A stretch of 64,000 nt of DNA from Baylisascaris procyonis (Eukaryota > Nematoda > Chromadorea > Rhabditida > Ascarididae): positions 4,340,001-4,404,000 of the forward strand of contig JAZARR010000088.1 in the NCBI GenBank assembly GCA_037389465.1. Reading direction: 5' to 3'. Shown piece after piece: positions 1 to 13,674 of the stretch. Below the pieces are notes generated by a model. That model made no database searches, had not been told where the DNA came from, and worked only from the letters and a program-made list of their open reading frames with translations. A program made the position numbers and the translations under genes. The first letter of the stretch is position 1; every line of letters begins with the position of its first letter.

Positions 1-1
1 A

Positions 2-220
2 TGTTCCTCTTTTGCCGGCGGACCTGCCTGTGCACAGGGCCACCAGAGGACGCGCTCAAATAGAGACCAGAGGAATATTTTCATGTCTCATCCCAGTAAC
101 TACAAGAAATGCCTAACCTCTACTATTCAAGGCTGTACTCTTGAAAAGTCATTCTCGCTTTCTCTAATCACCAATCGAGTCAAGGCAACCCGCAACGCAA
201 CAGCTAATCAAATCTTCTAA
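2..220 (+). CDS. Reading frame open from the left edge (possible 3' exon)
   Basis: A plus-strand frame is open from the first bases to a TAA at 218-220 (72 codons). It starts with CSSFAGGPACAQGHQ and includes NYKKCLTSTIQGC. The first 60 bases are unusually G+C-rich. It may be the tail of a gene or mobile element lying left of the window. No domain was recognised. Confidence 0.2.
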   Translation, partial: CSSFAGGPACAQGHQRTRSNRDQRNIFMSHPSNYKKCLTSTIQGCTLEKSFSLSLITNRVKATRNATANQIF

Positions 221-3200
221 ATAACCTATCTATTAAAGATGCTTTCGGCAGTCGACTCCTTCAATTTAAAGTGCTATTCAAAACTGTTCTGTTTCTTCTT
301 TTTTTTGTGTGTGTATGTAAACGCGTCTTTTGCGGTGGGAGTTGAACATCTCGAGTTTTTTTCGGCTTTTTCCTATGATAGAAATGTAATTCCACTAAAA
401 ATAATAAGTTAGAAAAATGATATTCGCATCATCAACGAAGTTTATTGATGGTAATTGATAGTGGTGAAACGCGAGCAGTGTTCTTGCAAAATATAATTCG
501 GTTTGAGATTATGATACGTTTTCTTCAACAAAAAGGCTAATAAGAATATTTTCGAATTGTTTCGTTCCGGTATTGTTCTCCTGTCCAACAAACCATACGT
601 TCAGCTCTAGATTTTCGAGAAACTTATTATGTGCTTGATTATTGATTGTCTAACAATGAAACATATTTTGTACAAGCATTAGTTTATGGTGGCATATTGC
701 CGCTTGCAGTTTTTCAACACTGCCGTTTAAGATCGCTCAAGGAAAACACCGATGAATTGTCTCCTTCATTTTCCAGTAAGCGTCAACTTTCGTTCTCTGT
801 GCCGGTGCTTTGTATGATGTCACGTATGATATGAATGAATTCGTATGTGAATATATTTTTTTATTCATTAAATTTATCTTTATTTATCTCCTCATTCACA
901 AACGACATCTGCTAGAGTGTTTACGTAATTATTTAAAACTATGAATGCACAATAAATTAAAAACATGAAATTATTTAAAAACTATAAATGCAAAATAAAT
1001 TAAAATAATGGGACAAGAAAGTAGTGAAAAATAGATCGTAGTTGTAAGAATGCGAGTGCAACGAAGACAGTTGAGTAGATTTCAGTGAACTTCATTGCAA
1101 CACATTGTAAATCCGAATGGTAACATCAGTTTAGAATATAAAAGAACTAGGCTATATTTACCAGATTACACTAGGTAAATAACGAGAATATGGATGAAGC
1201 ACAAGAATTATAGGCGAAGATAACAATGGAAGCGGATTATATAGGAAAAGATATGATCTTTTTACCATTGGGATGCATTTAAAATTATAATTATTGACGT
1301 TGCGCATCATTGATTATTTGCAACATAATAATCAAAGAGACGAAATTCTCCAATCAAAACAATCGAAAAGGACACATAAACAATCAACTTTAGGAATGAA
1401 CAACCACCACAATTGGTACTCAATTTGTTCCTCGTGAGGTAACGTTCTCGCCATCCATTAAAATTTTCATTTTTGTTACCATACTAGCGCAAAATGTGCC
1501 CAAAATATCTTCGCGATTCAGTGACTGTAACTGCTGTAAATTTAACGGAAATTGTAGTACTGACCGCCATTATACTGACAAACTTTTGCACAATTACTCT
1601 CCACATTTTCTCCGTCAGAGCTACCGAACCGACAGACATAGATGTGCACACACAAGCGCTTGACCGCGCCATAACTCACCTCCCACTTTATAAGCGCCGA
1701 ACAACTCTAAATAACTCGTCCCACCCGCCCTTAAGATACCCTGCATTGCGGCCTTTGGCTTTAAATGACTGGAGGTCAAGCAATCATTCCGTAGCCCTCT
1801 GAAACACAGTAGTGATACAACCGCGCATTCGCGCGGATCGGTTCATAACTATGTCGGCAGAGATGCAGAGAAACGTCGAGATACAAACAACGCATTCGTT
1901 TACGTTATCACCTTCACGATCATTGTTCTCAGTTTTATGATTGCTTTCTTTCTCTTTAAATGTTTAGACTTATCCAAATGCTTTCGAACGTTCAGCTTAA
2001 TCCTATCTGGATTAATGATCAATTTTAAAAGCAGATGAAAATTAAAAGAAAGAAAAGAAAAGAACGATGTGATTATCCGAATGTATTACTTCTGATCACA
2101 CCTGAAAAAACTTTCTAGTGATCACTGCTATCGACAGATTGGATTACCTTGGAGGCCTCCCAGCAAGCCTGCTACTAAAATATTGACATCTTCATTGTGG
2201 TCAGGCGTTACTTTTGCTGGACAACCAAGTATCATATCTTACCATCTATCTACTGTGGAAGTGTTGAAATACTACATTTGATTCGAAAGGGGTTGTGTTG
2301 ATTTGTGCATTTGATAGGAGGTGAATAGGTGAAGGGAAAGAATACGTACCGTCACCAAACTTCTGAAATTAATAACAATTCCAATGAAAACATGTAGAAA
2401 ATATTAAAAGAGATTTATAAACGAAGAAGTATACAATAAGCATAAGTTATGCTGAATATAGAGATACTCTAATTCGCTAACCACAAAGCAATAACTACCG
2501 GAACTTGATAGATAATACATACCACAGGTAAATGATGAAATCAATTTCATCCCCTACTATCCAATCATCTAGGTTCGACGGCAGGTTGTTTTCAGAAAAC
2601 GACGAAAGGGATGGTTTTTAAATGAAAATGTGTACAATAGCGGTTTACATAGACAGAAGTGTGTGACGTGATAATCCAGTTTGTTTTTCTTTTTTTTTTG
2701 ATATTGTGGTGATCAAAAGCACTATAGGGGGTATTTTAGCGTTTAATGATCGGAATTACAGAAAGGCATATCATATCAGCATCTCTAGTACGCATCTCGA
2801 TCGTTCTCATTCAATCGATCAAATTATCTTTTCATAAATTGTTGACGTTCAATGATTTCTGTGCAACGCATGCATCCAGAAATAAGATCTATTGATTCGC
2901 TGTAAAATTTTCTTTGTGCCATAATTCGATCATTTGAGAAAAACATATCAAAGGGAATTTCATCTTACTTCCAGGTGTTTATAACCTAAATTCAAGTGCA
3001 TAGAAGTCGTTAAACTTGTGTCTTTCAACTCGCGCAATCTAACATTTCTTAAAAAAACAACAGAATTAAGCTGGAATGTCCTCACCTATTTCCTCCTTCT
3101 CCACTTCCTCCGAAACATTGTCTTTTTAAAGTTTGCTACAGTTTCATCGAATCTTTTGGTCCACCACTGACTGTGTTTTGATAGAACCTTTTGAGCAATA

Positions 3201-3344
3201 CTTACTGATTGCGATCTAGCGCCTGTACTTGCCTGCAAGCTCTATCGCATCCAAACAGGCAAGCAGAGGTCAAATCTCGTTGTCGTTCACTTTGACTATA
3301 TATGAATTGCTTTCATCGTAGAAGTGGCATTGCTTAGACGTGTG
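221..3344. other. No gene recognised
   Basis: AT-rich, with short chance frames only. A 102-codon plus frame at 1494-1802 covers a slightly G+C-richer patch (1600-1800) containing CTTTATAAGCGCC, but its composition is not convincing and no splice sites fit it. Confidence 0.6.
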
Positions 3345-3445
3345 TTACTTGCTGTGCGATGGTGGTTGTGGTTGCTGGTGTGCTGGTTGCAAAGTATGCG
3401 AGGCTTTCGCAGCTGGTACGGAGAGTGGTGCTCCCGTATTGGGCA
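3345..3445 (-). CDS. Possible terminal exon, Pro/Gln-rich
   Basis: Following an acceptor-like attaccag, a minus frame of 32 codons reads PNTGAPLSVPAAKASH and then Pro/Gln-rich sequence, ending at TAA 3345-3347. The plus strand of the same DNA also gives a Gly/Cys-rich frame ending at a donor-like ACTG|gtaata, so the strand is not certain. No upstream exon was identified. Confidence 0.22.
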
Positions 3446-4283
3446 CTGGTAATATTTGATTTGATTTAATTTGGTTTACAAAACGAGTAGCATTCAAGTC
3501 TTTGGTTCTTCATGGTCTTACTTGCCGATGATGAAAGTTCTACGTGCTTTACAGGTGTGTTTGTGGTGCGATTTTTGACTTTGCCATTAGTAATTGTCGT
3601 TAATGCTTGCGTGTATGTGTGTTGACGTGGATCCGATTGGAAAGTTATAATAGATTTGTAAGTGTGTTGGCAACGTAAAACATTCATAAAAGCATAAAAT
3701 TATACTTTGCTTGTGATTGAAAATGCTTGAAGTTCTTATATAATATGAAGCATTTATTTTATCAAATCTGAAAGGGAGAAAATTTGACAGAAGTAAGGCC
3801 CAACTATACGAATGTGATACCTGACGTATAAGAGTTATCATGAATGTTTGCGTGCTGGTCATTCGTCCGATCGGGCTGGTCATTTATCGTTTGCGCTGGG
3901 CTACATAGAATGCAGATACTTATGCATTTATGGAGACCAACCGGTCACAATAAGCTACAAAAGAAATTCACCGGTGCGGTTTACTGGAATTCGTGCTGTA
4001 AGCCTCAACTCTTTGTGCGTCTAGCCGATCAATTTAAGGTACGCTTAGCTCATTCGCTTTGTTATTATGAGTCATTTTTATGAACCTCGGCTTGAAACTC
4101 ATGCGAGGTTTTTGGGTCCCATCCCCACACCCTACCTCCCTCGCCTCTCTCTTCCTTCATCCTTCCCTCGCCCCTTCCCAGTTATATGAAAATCACCTAT
4201 GGATTCTTAAATCCCACTAATCTTCTGAAAGCGGAGATATGTTGGGAAAAAGCCGGACATTACCCAAGAAGTGGCGTACTTTG

Positions 4284-4506
4284 TTATATCCATTTATCCG
4301 TTAAAAGATTCTGGGACGCCGATTTGCGCTTCTCAGATGTTGACAAGTTTCGCGTTTCAAAGATACTTTCACGTCTGTTAACAATGTTACACTTTGCGAA
4401 GTGGGTATTCTGGAAGTGGTTTGCAACGATGTCTGAGGCGATGCAGCCGCAGAGTTGACAGTCTAGTGGCTGACCTACACTGCGCACGTTGGCTGCTTCT
4501 GTTTTT
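4284..4506 (-). CDS. Possible exon with a C2H2-like motif
   Basis: After an acceptor-like caacttcag (next to 4506), a minus frame reads TEAANVRSVGQPLDCQLCG, then VANHFQNTHFAKC. The Cys-x2-Cys and His-x4-His spacing resembles a zinc finger with a 10-residue middle. A plus-strand frame overlaps it (4186-4458), and one may be the shadow of the other. Single finger, no partner exon, low certainty. Confidence 0.2.
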
Positions 4507-4568
4507 CTGAAGTTGAACTTTTTGCATACTTCGTGCAACCTGTTGGTGTAGCTTTTCTGCAGTTGCAT

Positions 4569-7500
4569 TCAACCATCTCAATTGGCCAAGAATGCTCAAT
4601 TATATCCTACCAGTAGTCAGCGATCTCTACAATAACGATAGAAAATATTTAAAAAGTCCCCCTTATAGAAAGAAACGAAATGTTTCTTTCTTGCAGGCGG
4701 TTTTCACCTGGGATTTATACTGCCTACATATTCTGGGCCACAATTACCTTCATACGATAAAACTGGACAACGTGTAAATAATTTTTTTGGCTACAGTGAT
4801 AAAAGACTGTTTCCAAAGAAAGTTATGAAAAGGATGAAAAAGAATCAACTTTTTGCTGTAATTCGTTCGTATCGGTGAAGCATGCAAAAAATTTTCACAC
4901 AAAAGAGAATGGCAATTACGACTTCGTTGATATTAAATCTCTAACCATCGAAAGGGGTTCGAAAGAAAATCCTTATTTATGATGTAATTTAAAAAAATAT
5001 TTGTGCAGCAAATAAAAGTAGGCAGATAGGAAAACGCATTGTAGTGCCACTTCGAATAGGCATACGACTGCAAAGCTTATCTTGTATTTGTATAAACTGT
5101 GTATAAGTTGCAGATGAAAAAAGTTTTTTTTTTTTCAAAATTTACCTAACGGTTGCGGGAGTTAAGTTAAATAATATATTAGCACTTTTATTGATTTTCA
5201 AGATAGTGCGGAAATTAAATCACTAATGAATAGCAATGTTGCATTGTGGAATTTACATAGAATAATTTACAACTTCATTGCGGATAGAAATAAAAAAAAT
5301 TATATTTATGGCAGGATGCTGGCAGCTGTTAAATAAAAGAAAAACGAAACACCAAAACGGTGGTTGCCTGCCTAAAATCACAAAAAAAAAGAAATAAAAC
5401 AACAACAATAAAAATATAACATAAATATTAGTGGAAATGTTCGATAAATATTATTGATTCAAAAGCACAAATAAACCACTAGTTAGAGCACATCTACTTT
5501 CGTATTCCATTTTTTTTTAAACTTGCAAACGAATAGATGAAGTTACATCTCATACTTTAGAGATTCAACAAAATCATTCGCTTTTGAAAGATCATACAAT
5601 CACCATCTCTTAGTTAAGAGCTTTTTTTTTTTTTTTTGTTGAGAATTAAACGAATCGAATAAGAACTATCTTATCACATATCACATATTCACAAGAGTTG
5701 GTTCCTCTGAAGTACAGTGATCATCCTCTACATCGAATTGCTAACAATAAAAATTAGCAACATGACAATATTACGGATGGAAATCGTTTGCATATTAAAT
5801 TCATACCTAAATTTTAATTTTTTCAATATTTTAGTTGAATTACATATATATAATGCGATCACACGACTGCGATATTGGATCGTTTGTTGTCAATGGAAAT
5901 AAACTTTAGGGTCACATAGATGGCTATGTGCATAAATCAATTATGAGCCAAGTCTTCGATAATGAGACTCTTATCCAAAAATTCATGCAATTACTTTCAA
6001 AGAATTCCCATTAAGAAAGTTGAATTTCTCGCTAGCTTGTAAGGTCATTCCGCATTTCAAGTATGATTGCCGGAAAGTGGTGTATAGCTGAGTTACGCCA
6101 AAATGAGCATCTACTTATTTGAAAAATGAAGGCTAATGGAAACTGGTTGAGCTACGCCCTAGAAAGAAATACCTCCAATATGAGATGCCTGAACGCTTAA
6201 CATTTCTAGAGATTACATCTCGAATGAGCGACTTTTCTAAGGATGCATTCAAAAGGCAAGAATTACTCTATTACCAATATTTTTTCAATGTGAGAGCAAT
6301 GATTTGCCGAAAATGTCAATTTTAACACTCTGTGATGTTCATTACCTTATTGGTGGTATATGTCGGTTCGTTTGGTACTAGCCATGTGGTAGCACTGCGC
6401 CGACATTAGCACCAGCAATATACAAATACATTCGAAGCGGTCTCCTGATTAATTCTAATCTAATCTGTCCGGTAATGATTTTTCGTTCCGTGTAATTTTC
6501 GATTGTGTTTCTCTCATTTTTTCAATATTACTGAATTATGCGATGATATTTTCATTACTGAGCAAAGACAATAATCAATCAGCATTTAGAAATCAAAAAA
6601 AAAGTTGTGGAGAAGAGGAACCGTCTCATAATTTCCCGCTTCCTCCGCACTTAACTTGAAAAGGAAGATAACCTATGGCTATCAATGATTACAATAAAAC
6701 AACATCATAGAGTAAGGCACAATAGATAGAAAGACCGCACTCACATTTACACCTTTCATTCCTTTCCTTTCTTTGAGCGTAGTTTACACAGGTGAAATGT
6801 ATTATTCCCTCCCTCCCTTAGAACATCACAACGTAGTATCGGATATTTATATTTCAGGATGATCTTATGTTTTGAATCACCTGAAGTCCTCATGCAAATG
6901 CAGAGAACAGTGGTACTCAATTTAAGGAAGGAAGCAATTTGGCGTTATTCTTCATCTTCCAGATTTCGAGGAAATCACTGTAGAGAAAAGAATAAAAAGA
7001 TGAAGTTCAAAACATTACTAGTTATTGAATAAGCTAACGTTTCAAGGTGAGACATGAAAGTATAACAAGTAAAACTTACAACCACCTTGAAGTGATCAAA
7101 GGAAACGACTAAATATAAGTGCAAACGGCTGTTGAAGGCACAATATTTCAGAACAAATATGAATATTAAGGAACAATTAAACATAGTTAAAAAAGATTCG
7201 CTTTCATGTCTCATTAATTACGTTTATTTCCCCGATAAAATTTCCTCAGCTGATATCTGCTATTTTATCGATTTACTGTCAAACGAGGAATCCAAAATTT
7301 TACTAACTCGCCGCTCATTTGGTCAATTCACCATTATGGAGATTGATTGCGTACCGATTTTAGGGCTAAAATACAAGCTTTCAAAATGCACTAGTCAAAT
7401 GACACAAAGTTGACACTGTTAGATGTTTGCTGAAGGTGGCCAAGTTTTAACTTATTGGTGTGCCGAAAACTGAACACCGTTCAAGATAAAACAAGTAGGG

Positions 7501-8363
7501 CTTCAAAAAGGCAGTATTATGTCATTTCAGTGCTAAAGGTGAATTCTAAGTACCTGTTCAAGAAAGCTAGAATTATTATTAAATTTTTCTGCATCAATGA
7601 AATACATTGTGTGGGAAACGGCATATTAAAAATCGTATAATATAACAAAGAAACATTTTTGACATAGTCAGTGCCCAAAAAGATGTTAATAGATCAGTGC
7701 TTTCAGCTCTGACCATATCGCTGATGAATATACATGAACGCTAATCTCCTTCACAACATAAGTCTCCAGAATTCAAGCAGCCCCACAAAGAAGTTTTCTT
7801 AGGAAGCAATTGGGCTTAATGAACTTCTAAGCAAACCATCAAGAGCGACAAATAAACTAGTGAGGCTGCAGCTGCTCAACCTCTGAGCGATAGCACACGA
7901 AATAGAGACTGGAACAGCAAACTATTAATCAGCTGCTTCTTTATACCGACAAATTTGCGCTGAGGTGAATAAAATTCGAAAACCTTTGAATGAAACACGA
8001 CCGACATCGTATGCCGCTCTATTATGACTGCAATCGTGCTTAATCCGAGCCATTCCCCACACAACCTGCGACTGCGAATTATCGACTCTGGAGCAATGAA
8101 CACCACAGAGAAAATTCATAGGTACGAAGATATGAGAGCTCGTTTACCGATCAAGAAAGGCAGCTAAATTAAAAGGAAAAAAGTGGCAACAAAGCCATCA
8201 TTTAAGGAAGTGATAATTAAAGTAATTGGCTATGAAAATGGCAGTCAAGTGCGGCAGCCAAAAAGAAAATATTTGATGAAAATCAATTATTATCGAAATT
8301 TGCACAGATGACACAAATGTTTTTCAATATCAACACAATTTCTTCTGCAAAATAATAAGGAAT
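4569..8363. other. No gene recognised, downstream flank of the FRRS1-like gene
   Basis: AT-rich with poly-A and poly-T runs (5130-5140, 5620-5640). Frames up to 93 codons (7132-7413) have no coding look or splice context. Confidence 0.6.
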
Positions 8364-9375
8364 TCAAGGTGAATGTGAGAGTAAAATTTTGACCAGCATC
8401 ACCGTTATCGTTATCGCAACTCCGAATGCGATTACTAGATGCACCGCAAATATAAGCATTCGCGCTGGACCATACTGAAAATCAAAATTTACATATTTAT
8501 GAAACAAAAATCCAATTTTAGCACTTTTCAAAGGAGTATTATTATACACAAATCGATAGTGTTGATTTTATCACTCGCAAAAGAAATCAATTTTGCAATA
8601 AGAGAAAAGTGTGCGAACACATGATTTCAGGACGAAAATTAGTAGTCGTCTTCACTCGGTCGCAAATCCTCCATTTTATTTTTTTGTGTTCTGTATTTGA
8701 AACTCAAGTCACTTAGGAAGTGATTATTGTTTTATTAATAGCTGAGGTCATATGCTCAATAGTCCGGCATAAGATCGGGTATTGTAGATCGTCAATTAGG
8801 TCGAGACTTTTCAATCGAATCAAATTAAAAAGCGCTTTTTATCAACTAGATCAACTTTTTAGTCGACCGATTCTTTTTTAAAGCATAAATTCTCTTTTCA
8901 ATGAATAATCGAATAATTTCCGCCAAGCGAAATTCAATTTTTTGGAAACTCGTTATTTTTAGCGATCAAATTCTTCGTCTAATGAAATGGTGCACTAAAT
9001 TTCAAGCCTATCTAGCCGAATCACTGATATGCATCTGTTGTAGGCGATGTGATTTCGTTGTAAAGTTAACTATTTGAATCTAGCGGAAGAAGCATCAAAC
9101 TTATAAATGCGAACTTAGTCAACGAAAGTTTGCATGAATACTTTAGAAGTGACAGACGGAGAAAAATTTTTTTTCATAGCAGGTCATAAGCAATACAAAT
9201 GTCATCGATAAAAGAATTCAAATGCTTATCGTCGAATTAATGACAATGTAAAGTACTACTGTTCAATAGCTCAACTGATAAGTAATTGTATTATGTGAAC
9301 AACATACCACCGATCGTGAAACCGGACTCTCGACCGTCGGTCCATTTATTACACCCAAAGCCATGCCACTGGGGC
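8364..9375 (-). CDS. C-terminal exons of the FRRS1-like gene (linker and last membrane helix)
   Basis: Exon 9308-9375 (acceptor tttgttgcag, donor gtatgt) encodes a Gly/Pro/Ser/Val-rich linker that includes PSGMALGVINGP. It joins in phase 1 to the previous exon and in phase 0 to exon 8364-8474. The last exon (acceptor gattttcag) encodes a hydrophobic helix with LIFAVHLVIAFGV and ends LLSHSP followed by TGA. A sixth membrane segment separated by a linker is the expected end of this protein family. No canonical AATAAA was seen just downstream. Confidence 0.85.
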
Positions 9376-9560
9376 CTGCAACAAAGCGAAAAAATTCTGA
9401 GAAATACGAATAAATTATCTCATTTGATCGTTCATTTCCATAAATTAAAACAAAGAACGTCAAATATGCAAATATTATCACATTGAGTTTCTTTCCTCTC
9501 ACAGCGTCAAAAAAATTTGCGATGAAATTTGGTTACGAATATGTATGGCGACGTCGTATC

Positions 9561-9641
<81 letters not shown>

Positions 9642-12600
9642 CTAAGGCAAAAGCTAAGGCAAGGAAAATTGCTGGTATATTTCAAATTTTAGGGAGATCT
9701 TACACATCAAATCTCATTGCACTGGCATCTTTCTTACTGGCATATAGAACCCTGCTTCTAAGGCTTTGAATATAACGCTAGCCCGATAAGTGAGATTGAG
9801 AGAACCACTCATCATTCCTGCGTCATTGCCGCCTTTTGCGCCCTGTTTTAGGTTTCTGAACTTCAAATAAGCTAAGAATTGAAATGATACCTATTTTCTC
9901 GAGTCTCCTTTCCGTGTTCGATGAGAATATCTCTAATAGGATGTTGCAAACGAGGAAGACGATTATGTACGCAGCCATAATCCATGTGGGCACATGACCG
10001 TACACTCGCTGCAAACCTGTCTTACCCATCGGAACTGCCAACACCATTGTCACCGCTGTAATAAAAAGTGAACATCGATTTAGAACTTTCAACGATGAGC
10101 ATTTAAATAAACAGAAGGATCACTAATCCTCTCAAATATATGCAAATTTGGTCAATATTAGCAAAAATATAGCCAACTTATGGTGGCGTTAGATTAACTT
10201 ACCTAAAATCACAAAGCCTGTTGAGACTAAATACAGTGCTAAGAAGTTCACCTTTATATACACAGTTATTCATGCGCTATTCTTATAAGAATGCGCAAAA
10301 TAAATTAGATTTGTTTAAATATATAAATATAATTGAAACATTAAAAATACTGAACAAATTTAGCAGATGCAAATTTGATTGCACAGCCGAATGATACTCC
10401 ACTTACATGCGAAAGTCCAAGCGCTCATACCGACGAACCAATGTAGCCAGTTAAACGCAGGCCGTGCACTCGAATTGGGCCCAGGTCGTACAAAAGCGAT
10501 CAAAGGTTGCGCTATTGCCAACGCGGTGGCAGCGATACCCGTTATAACGTGCATCTTTTTTGACCAATCCTTTAAAACAATAAGAAAAAAAATGGAAATA
10601 TATATAGCGCAAATGTGATCTATGATCACTTAGTCAAAACAAATGCAGTAAAATTATCAACATAAAAAGTTTTTAAATAATTTGTTTTCCAAAATTTCGA
10701 GTAAGGCAATTTTAGCGCACCGTCTAATTTTGCGAGAATGACCAAACTTTTCGTCTGATGTGGAAAATATTAGCAGGTTTTATATATTCAGTAGAGATCC
10801 CCTTAAATATTATTCTTTCGCTCCCTCTTCATATCCCTCAGAACAATGTTGTAAACTTAAATGTTATTTTGTATGTCAGATATAAAAAGAATCCAAATTC
10901 GAAGGGAACAGCATTCAGATTCCTTTACTATAATTTGGATAACTAAACAAATGTTGGGCTGATTGAAACATATAATTATCGGGAAAGACGCATCAACAGC
11001 ATATGAATATAATGTTACATGAAAGGATTGTGAGGCACTACTCAAGCAATCAACTGCCTCTCAAGGGGATCCTACCTAAGGCTGTTGAAACAATGCGTTA
11101 AACATGTAATATCGAAAATGAATCCCACAGGTGGCAGACGTAAAAGTATTCGATATTCAGCAACTCACATCCAACCATTACACTTTAGCACACAGTTCTT
11201 TGAGAAGAAAATTTCAGCTTACATCTGATCCACACTCGTAGGAGCATTCATAGAGGCGTCCAGCTTGATAAATGATGAGGAAAACAGCGACGATCTGTAT
11301 GATGACCGATGTAATGGCAAGATCTCGATGGAGCTAAAACAAAGAGCGGAAGTGTGCTAACATAATGACTATTCGCCGCAGCTAATTTATCGCCTATAAT
11401 ATTGGATTTTTTTCTTCATGAATGTTAAACTCCAAAGTTTGCAAGGCTTAGCATTATCTAAATGATGTAAATATGTCAAGACTGGTAGCGTGAATTTTCA
11501 TCTCTAAATTTTTTCCTGCAGAAGCAAACAAATCGAACAAGGAAGCTAGATGTATTTTTAATTTCTATAAAATATTCTCAAAACTTTCAGGTGCATAGTT
11601 GTAAAACAAGATTTGATAGGAATGCAATACACAATAACGCACCTGAAACCAAACAGCAGTGCCGAACAGCTTTTTCCTCGGCCAAACCGGTTTGAAAAAG
11701 CGAGCAATTAGAATTGCTGAAGAACCGAGTATCCACCATGCGAGCAAAAGTAAAGCACCTAAATATATAGCGATATTTGGAAGCTATATTCCATCTTTTG
11801 TTCTACATGCAGTAGGTGATAGTGATTTCGATTATTGATGGTAAAGCTTTTCTACGGTAATGATAGGAAAGTTTCCTTTCTCTTAGGTTTTTTTTTCCAC
11901 TGAGGCATTAAAGAAAGCGATGAAAACGAGTAAGGCCCATGCACTGATCTTTGCTCCGCCATTTTTTCAACGCCTCTTGACTTATTCTCCATCTACCTCA
12001 TTATTCGCTAACTGCTTCAACAGCTCCTACCGGAGAAAAAAAATTTTTCAAGTAGAAAAAGCAGAATTTCCATCATTATTTCGTCAGAAAATGTGATGAT
12101 TACTATTGGTTTTACTGAGAAAATAACATGGTATCCTTAGTATAGTTTGGAAAATACGAAATAGTTAACTGCTTAACTACGAGAACATCATTCAGAAAGA
12201 TTATCGATAAGTAAGTACAGATATTGCATCATGAACAATGTCAAGCCCCGACCATGGTGGCGAAAGAAACGTGCAAATAGCCCATGCATAAACATCGAAA
12301 AAGTCAACTTTCGGTTGGAATGACGAAATGTTCACCAAGGTCAAAGCAATAGATCTATTTATGAGAAAAGCCATAGCTGTAATAGTCTGTGCGCACAGAC
12401 TTGAAGTAATAGATGATGGACTATCACCTATATCAGCAAAAGGGAGGTGGGTGAAAATTACTCATATAAAATTTGTGTAAAAGTTACCATGTATTACAGC
12501 GAAACGATATCTCCAATATCGAGTGATATCTGTCTGTTTCATTTCGTTAATGATAACATATTGCTCGGTGGTACAATTCTCTCGGCAAAATGCAACCGTT

Positions 12601-13602
12601 TGTTCGGATATCCACGGAAATAAATCACCGTCGTTCACCGAATGCATTTCTTTCTGCCCACCTGCAATGAATCCAAAGAGTGTGACACCAAATAAGCGAT
12701 ATATATGCACATACTTCTCGGATTCACCTCGAATGATGGGGGACGTTTTGCTGATATCGAAGTAACATAGGACTCATTATTGACATAACTTGAGATCTAT
12801 TCGAACAGCAACGAAGATATCTCGAAACGGAACAAAATTTCACCCAAATAAAGGTCTCACAGTTTTGAGCGAAAGCTGAAGCAAAAACGAAGAAGAAACA
12901 TAGATGAATCAAACGTTATCAAGCTTTTTTCATTATTGAGTGCTCAAGTTCAAATTTCTGCTCAGTCAGTAGAGCACTTAAGCCAGATACCAAGCAAAAT
13001 GATAACGACTAATTTTCCTTCACTTTCACCCACATATATGAACGCCTATGATGATGATGAGTCCATCGACGTAACGATGAAAAATTTTTCAATGTTGAAA
13101 AAAAATTTCACCGAAATATTTAGAAGATGATTCTTTCTTTGGAGAAAGCAGAAAATATTACTGTTAGCGAAACATAAGTAGCCCATTGGATGGACTCAAA
13201 AAATAATACTCAAAAACTATTTCACTGATATTAATAAATGATTCGAAACTCACTTCGCTTATCTGCATTTCCTCTTGCGAAGAGGAGATTCCATGTTCGC
13301 GATTCCAAATCGAAAACCTGGAAAACTATAATGATTTTTGAAATATTGAATGAAATTATCTCTCAATTAATCCATTCTTTTGAATCGATTCGTCCCTGTT
13401 AAGTAGGATGAAAAAATAATTACTTCATGATTACCATCCCTTTGCGCTTGCTTTGAAACTCCGAAAGATGATATACCTTCAAAAGGTCGAAACGATCTTA
13501 CCAAAACATATATTTGTTCGATCTTACCAAAAATTTTACATTAAATATATAGTTGGATAAATACACACGTATAGCATAAATATATGAGTGCATAACATAC
13601 AT

Positions 13603-13674
<72 letters not shown>

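Noticed and set aside
1494..1802. 102-codon plus frame with a hydrophobic stretch
   Set aside because: An opposite-strand frame overlaps; no splice or start context and no recognised family.
9545..9769. Frame of alternating Tyr-Ile through the TA array
   Set aside because: Produced by the microsatellite and located in an intron. The same applies to frames at 13498-13800 and 28867-29323.
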